Below are positions 4,759 to 6,052 of a stretch of 6,052 nt of DNA, one piece after another; positions within the stretch are counted from its first letter, which is position 1, and the number at the start of each line of letters is the position of its first letter. The DNA lies in contig WQXZ01000109.1 in NCBI GenBank assembly GCA_009781525.1, positions 1 to 6,052 of the forward strand. Reading direction: 5' to 3'. Made by a program: the position numbers and the translations under genes. The notes under the pieces were generated by a model. The model saw nothing but the letters and a program-made list of their open reading frames with translations. It ran no database searches and was not told the DNA's origin. This DNA is from Coriobacteriia bacterium (lineage in GTDB: Bacteria; Actinomycetota; Coriobacteriia; Coriobacteriales; UBA8131).

Positions 4759-6052
4759 TTGGCAAGCAACCGAGTAATAGTAATCGGCGGTGGACTGGCT
4801 GGCAGTGAGGCTGCCTGGCAGCTGGCTGAGCGCGGCTTGGATGTTAGCCTGTACGAGATGCGACCGACCATGCAGACAGCGGTACACAAAACCGGTGACC
4901 TGGCCGAGCTGGTCTGCTCGAACTCTCTGAAAAGCCTGGACAGCAGTAGCGCTGCTGGCAGCTTGAAAACCGAGCTTGCAATAATGGGCTCTCAGCTTTT
5001 GCGCTGGGCCTTAGAAAACAGAGTTGCAGCTGGAAAGGCGTTGGCGGTTGACCGTGATCGCTTTGCAAGAACAGTTACCGATGCAATCGCCAGCCATCCA
5101 AGAATCACGGTGACCCAGAGCGAGTTCAACGATCTGCAGCATCTGATTGACAGCCCAATGCCCAGTATCATCGCAACCGGCCCTCTGACATCGACAACCT
5201 TGGAGGCGCAACTGAGCCAGGCATTGGGAGCAGGTCACCTGGCTTTCTTTGATGCTGCTGCTCCAATAGTTGAGGCAGATTCGCTGGATATGCAGGTGCT
5301 CTTCGGCCAGTCAAGATATGCTGCTGACTCCGACGATTATCTGAATGCACCACTTGATCGCGAGCAATACGAGCAGCTGGTCAGTGAGCTGGCAGCAGGA
5401 AGAAAGGTGATAGCGCGTGAATTTGAGACAGCCGATCTCTTCCAGGCATGTCAGCCGGTTGAAGAGCTTGCTCGCAAAGGCATAGACACATTGCGGTTCG
5501 GAGCCTTGAAGCCAGTCGGACTTGTCGATCCTCGCACAGACAGGCGCCCGTGGGCGGTTGTCCAACTACGAGCAGAGAATCGGGAGAAAACCGCCTACAA
5601 CCTTGTCGGTTTTCAAACCAACCTGACATTCTCTGAGCAAGAACGTATTTTCAGGATGATCCCAGGTTTAGAAGACGCGCGCTTCTCCCGCTATGGTGTT
5701 ATGCATCGCAATACTTTCATCGATGCTCCACGCCTGCTGTCTTCAACGCTTGCTTGGCGTGAGCATCCGCAGATCCATTTTGCTGGTCAGCTGAGTGGAA
5801 CCGAAGGTTATGTTGAGGCTATTGCATCCGGATTGGTTGCTGCTCTGGCAGCCTATGCATACGTTCAGGGCGAAGAGATGCAAGCCCTGCCTAAGACCAG
5901 TGCATTCGGTGCGTTGTTGAACTATGCCACGGATCCAGATACCTCCCCATACCAACCTATGCATGTGAATTATGGAATCATGCCTCCTCTGGAGGAACGA
6001 GTAAAAAACAAGAGCCAGCGTTATAACCAGTATGCCAAACGCGCAGAGCAGG
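4759..6052 (+). CDS. trmFO: Methylenetetrahydrofolate--tRNA-(uracil-5-)-methyltransferase TrmFO, 3' end cut by the window
   Basis: TrmFO is a cytoplasmic flavoenzyme that makes 5-methyluridine at tRNA position 54 (T-loop), using methylenetetrahydrofolate and reduced FAD; many Gram-positive bacteria use it instead of TrmA. The reading frame stays open from 4759 to the window edge, giving 431 codons of an expected 435-450. It shows the FAD dinucleotide-binding motif VIGGGLAGSEAAWQLAERG (8-26), YEMRP (32-36), and ELVCSNSL with Cys53, the residue number of a conserved Cys in B. subtilis TrmFO. Also present are LAVDRDRFA, SIIATGPLTS, FFDAAAPIVEADS, Cys231 in ACQPVEEL (the second conserved Cys region), LKPVGLVDPRT, YNLVGFQTNL, RYGVMHRNTFI and FAGQLSGTEGYVEAIASG. 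TTG 4759 is the only canonical start between the in-frame TGA at 4738-4740 and the FAD motif. AGGAGA (4742-4747) lies 11 nt upstream, a rather long spacing. It follows dprA by 26 bp and probably shares its transcript. Confidence 0.97.
   Translation, partial: MASNRVIVIGGGLAGSEAAWQLAERGLDVSLYEMRPTMQTAVHKTGDLAELVCSNSLKSLDSSSAAGSLKTELAIMGSQLLRWALENRVAAGKALAVDRDRFARTVTDAIASHPRITVTQSEFNDLQHLIDSPMPSIIATGPLTSTTLEAQLSQALGAGHLAFFDAAAPIVEADSLDMQVLFGQSRYAADSDDYLNAPLDREQYEQLVSELAAGRKVIAREFETADLFQACQPVEELARKGIDTLRFGALKPVGLVDPRTDRRPWAVVQLRAENREKTAYNLVGFQTNLTFSEQERIFRMIPGLEDARFSRYGVMHRNTFIDAPRLLSSTLAWREHPQIHFAGQLSGTEGYVEAIASGLVAALAAYAYVQGEEMQALPKTSAFGALLNYATDPDTSPYQPMHVNYGIMPPLEERVKNKSQRYNQYAKRAEQ

Noticed and set aside
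4681..5964. Series of minus-strand open frames of 61-84 codons across trmFO
   Set aside because: All are antisense to conserved TrmFO sequence; the coding strand is clearly + from the intact FAD motif to the right edge.
1..6052. Mobile elements, CRISPR arrays, tRNA/rRNA genes, toxin-antitoxin or defence systems
   Set aside because: I searched by eye on both strands and saw no transposase or integrase motif, no regularly spaced long direct repeats beyond the 11-bp array, no tRNA-like cloverleaf and no foreign-looking gene; the window is filled by housekeeping genes.

Overview
The window reads as ordinary, well-conserved chromosomal housekeeping DNA from a Gram-positive bacterium of moderate GC content. 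Recalled family resemblance points to class Coriobacteriia (Actinomycetota): RNase HII carries the long N-terminal extension seen in Firmicutes and coriobacteria, DprA has an SGGAVGCDQAAH-type nucleotide-binding loop, and the folate-dependent tRNA methylase TrmFO is present. This placement is an inference, and no genus is claimed. All recognised genes lie on the + strand.

Layout. (1) 1-278: the 3' end of a MetQ/NlpA-type methionine-binding lipoprotein gene, followed by a GC-rich hairpin (332-356) that probably ends that transcript. (2) 279-517: a 239-bp intergenic region holding that hairpin, a second inverted repeat, a good sigma-70-type promoter (406-435) and the leader of rplS. (3) 518-1659: rplS (ribosomal protein L19) and rnhB (RNase HII), closely spaced and probably cotranscribed. 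rnhB seems to start at a rare ATT codon at 889. (4) 1660-1797: a 138-bp intergenic region with a striking array of TTTAAG hexamers on an 11-bp register, ending 10 bp before a -10-like CATACT. (5) 1798-6052: a tight operon yraN-comM-dprA-trmFO, with a 2-bp gap, a 4-bp ATGA overlap and a 26-bp gap. trmFO runs off the right edge.

How the genes fit together. yraN (PD-(D/E)XK nuclease-like), comM (hexameric branch-migration helicase of natural transformation) and dprA (RecA loader on incoming single-stranded DNA) form a DNA-processing/competence module. rnhB, just upstream, removes ribonucleotides and RNA:DNA hybrids. trmFO (tRNA m5U54) and rplS are translation genes. No phage, insertion sequence, CRISPR, tRNA or rRNA sequence is visible, no gene is broken, and no non-coding stretch exceeds 239 bp.

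I found no exotic new system. The most interesting signals are regulatory: the six-unit, 11-bp-periodic TTTAAG array in front of the yraN-comM-dprA operon, and the likely ATT start codon of rnhB.
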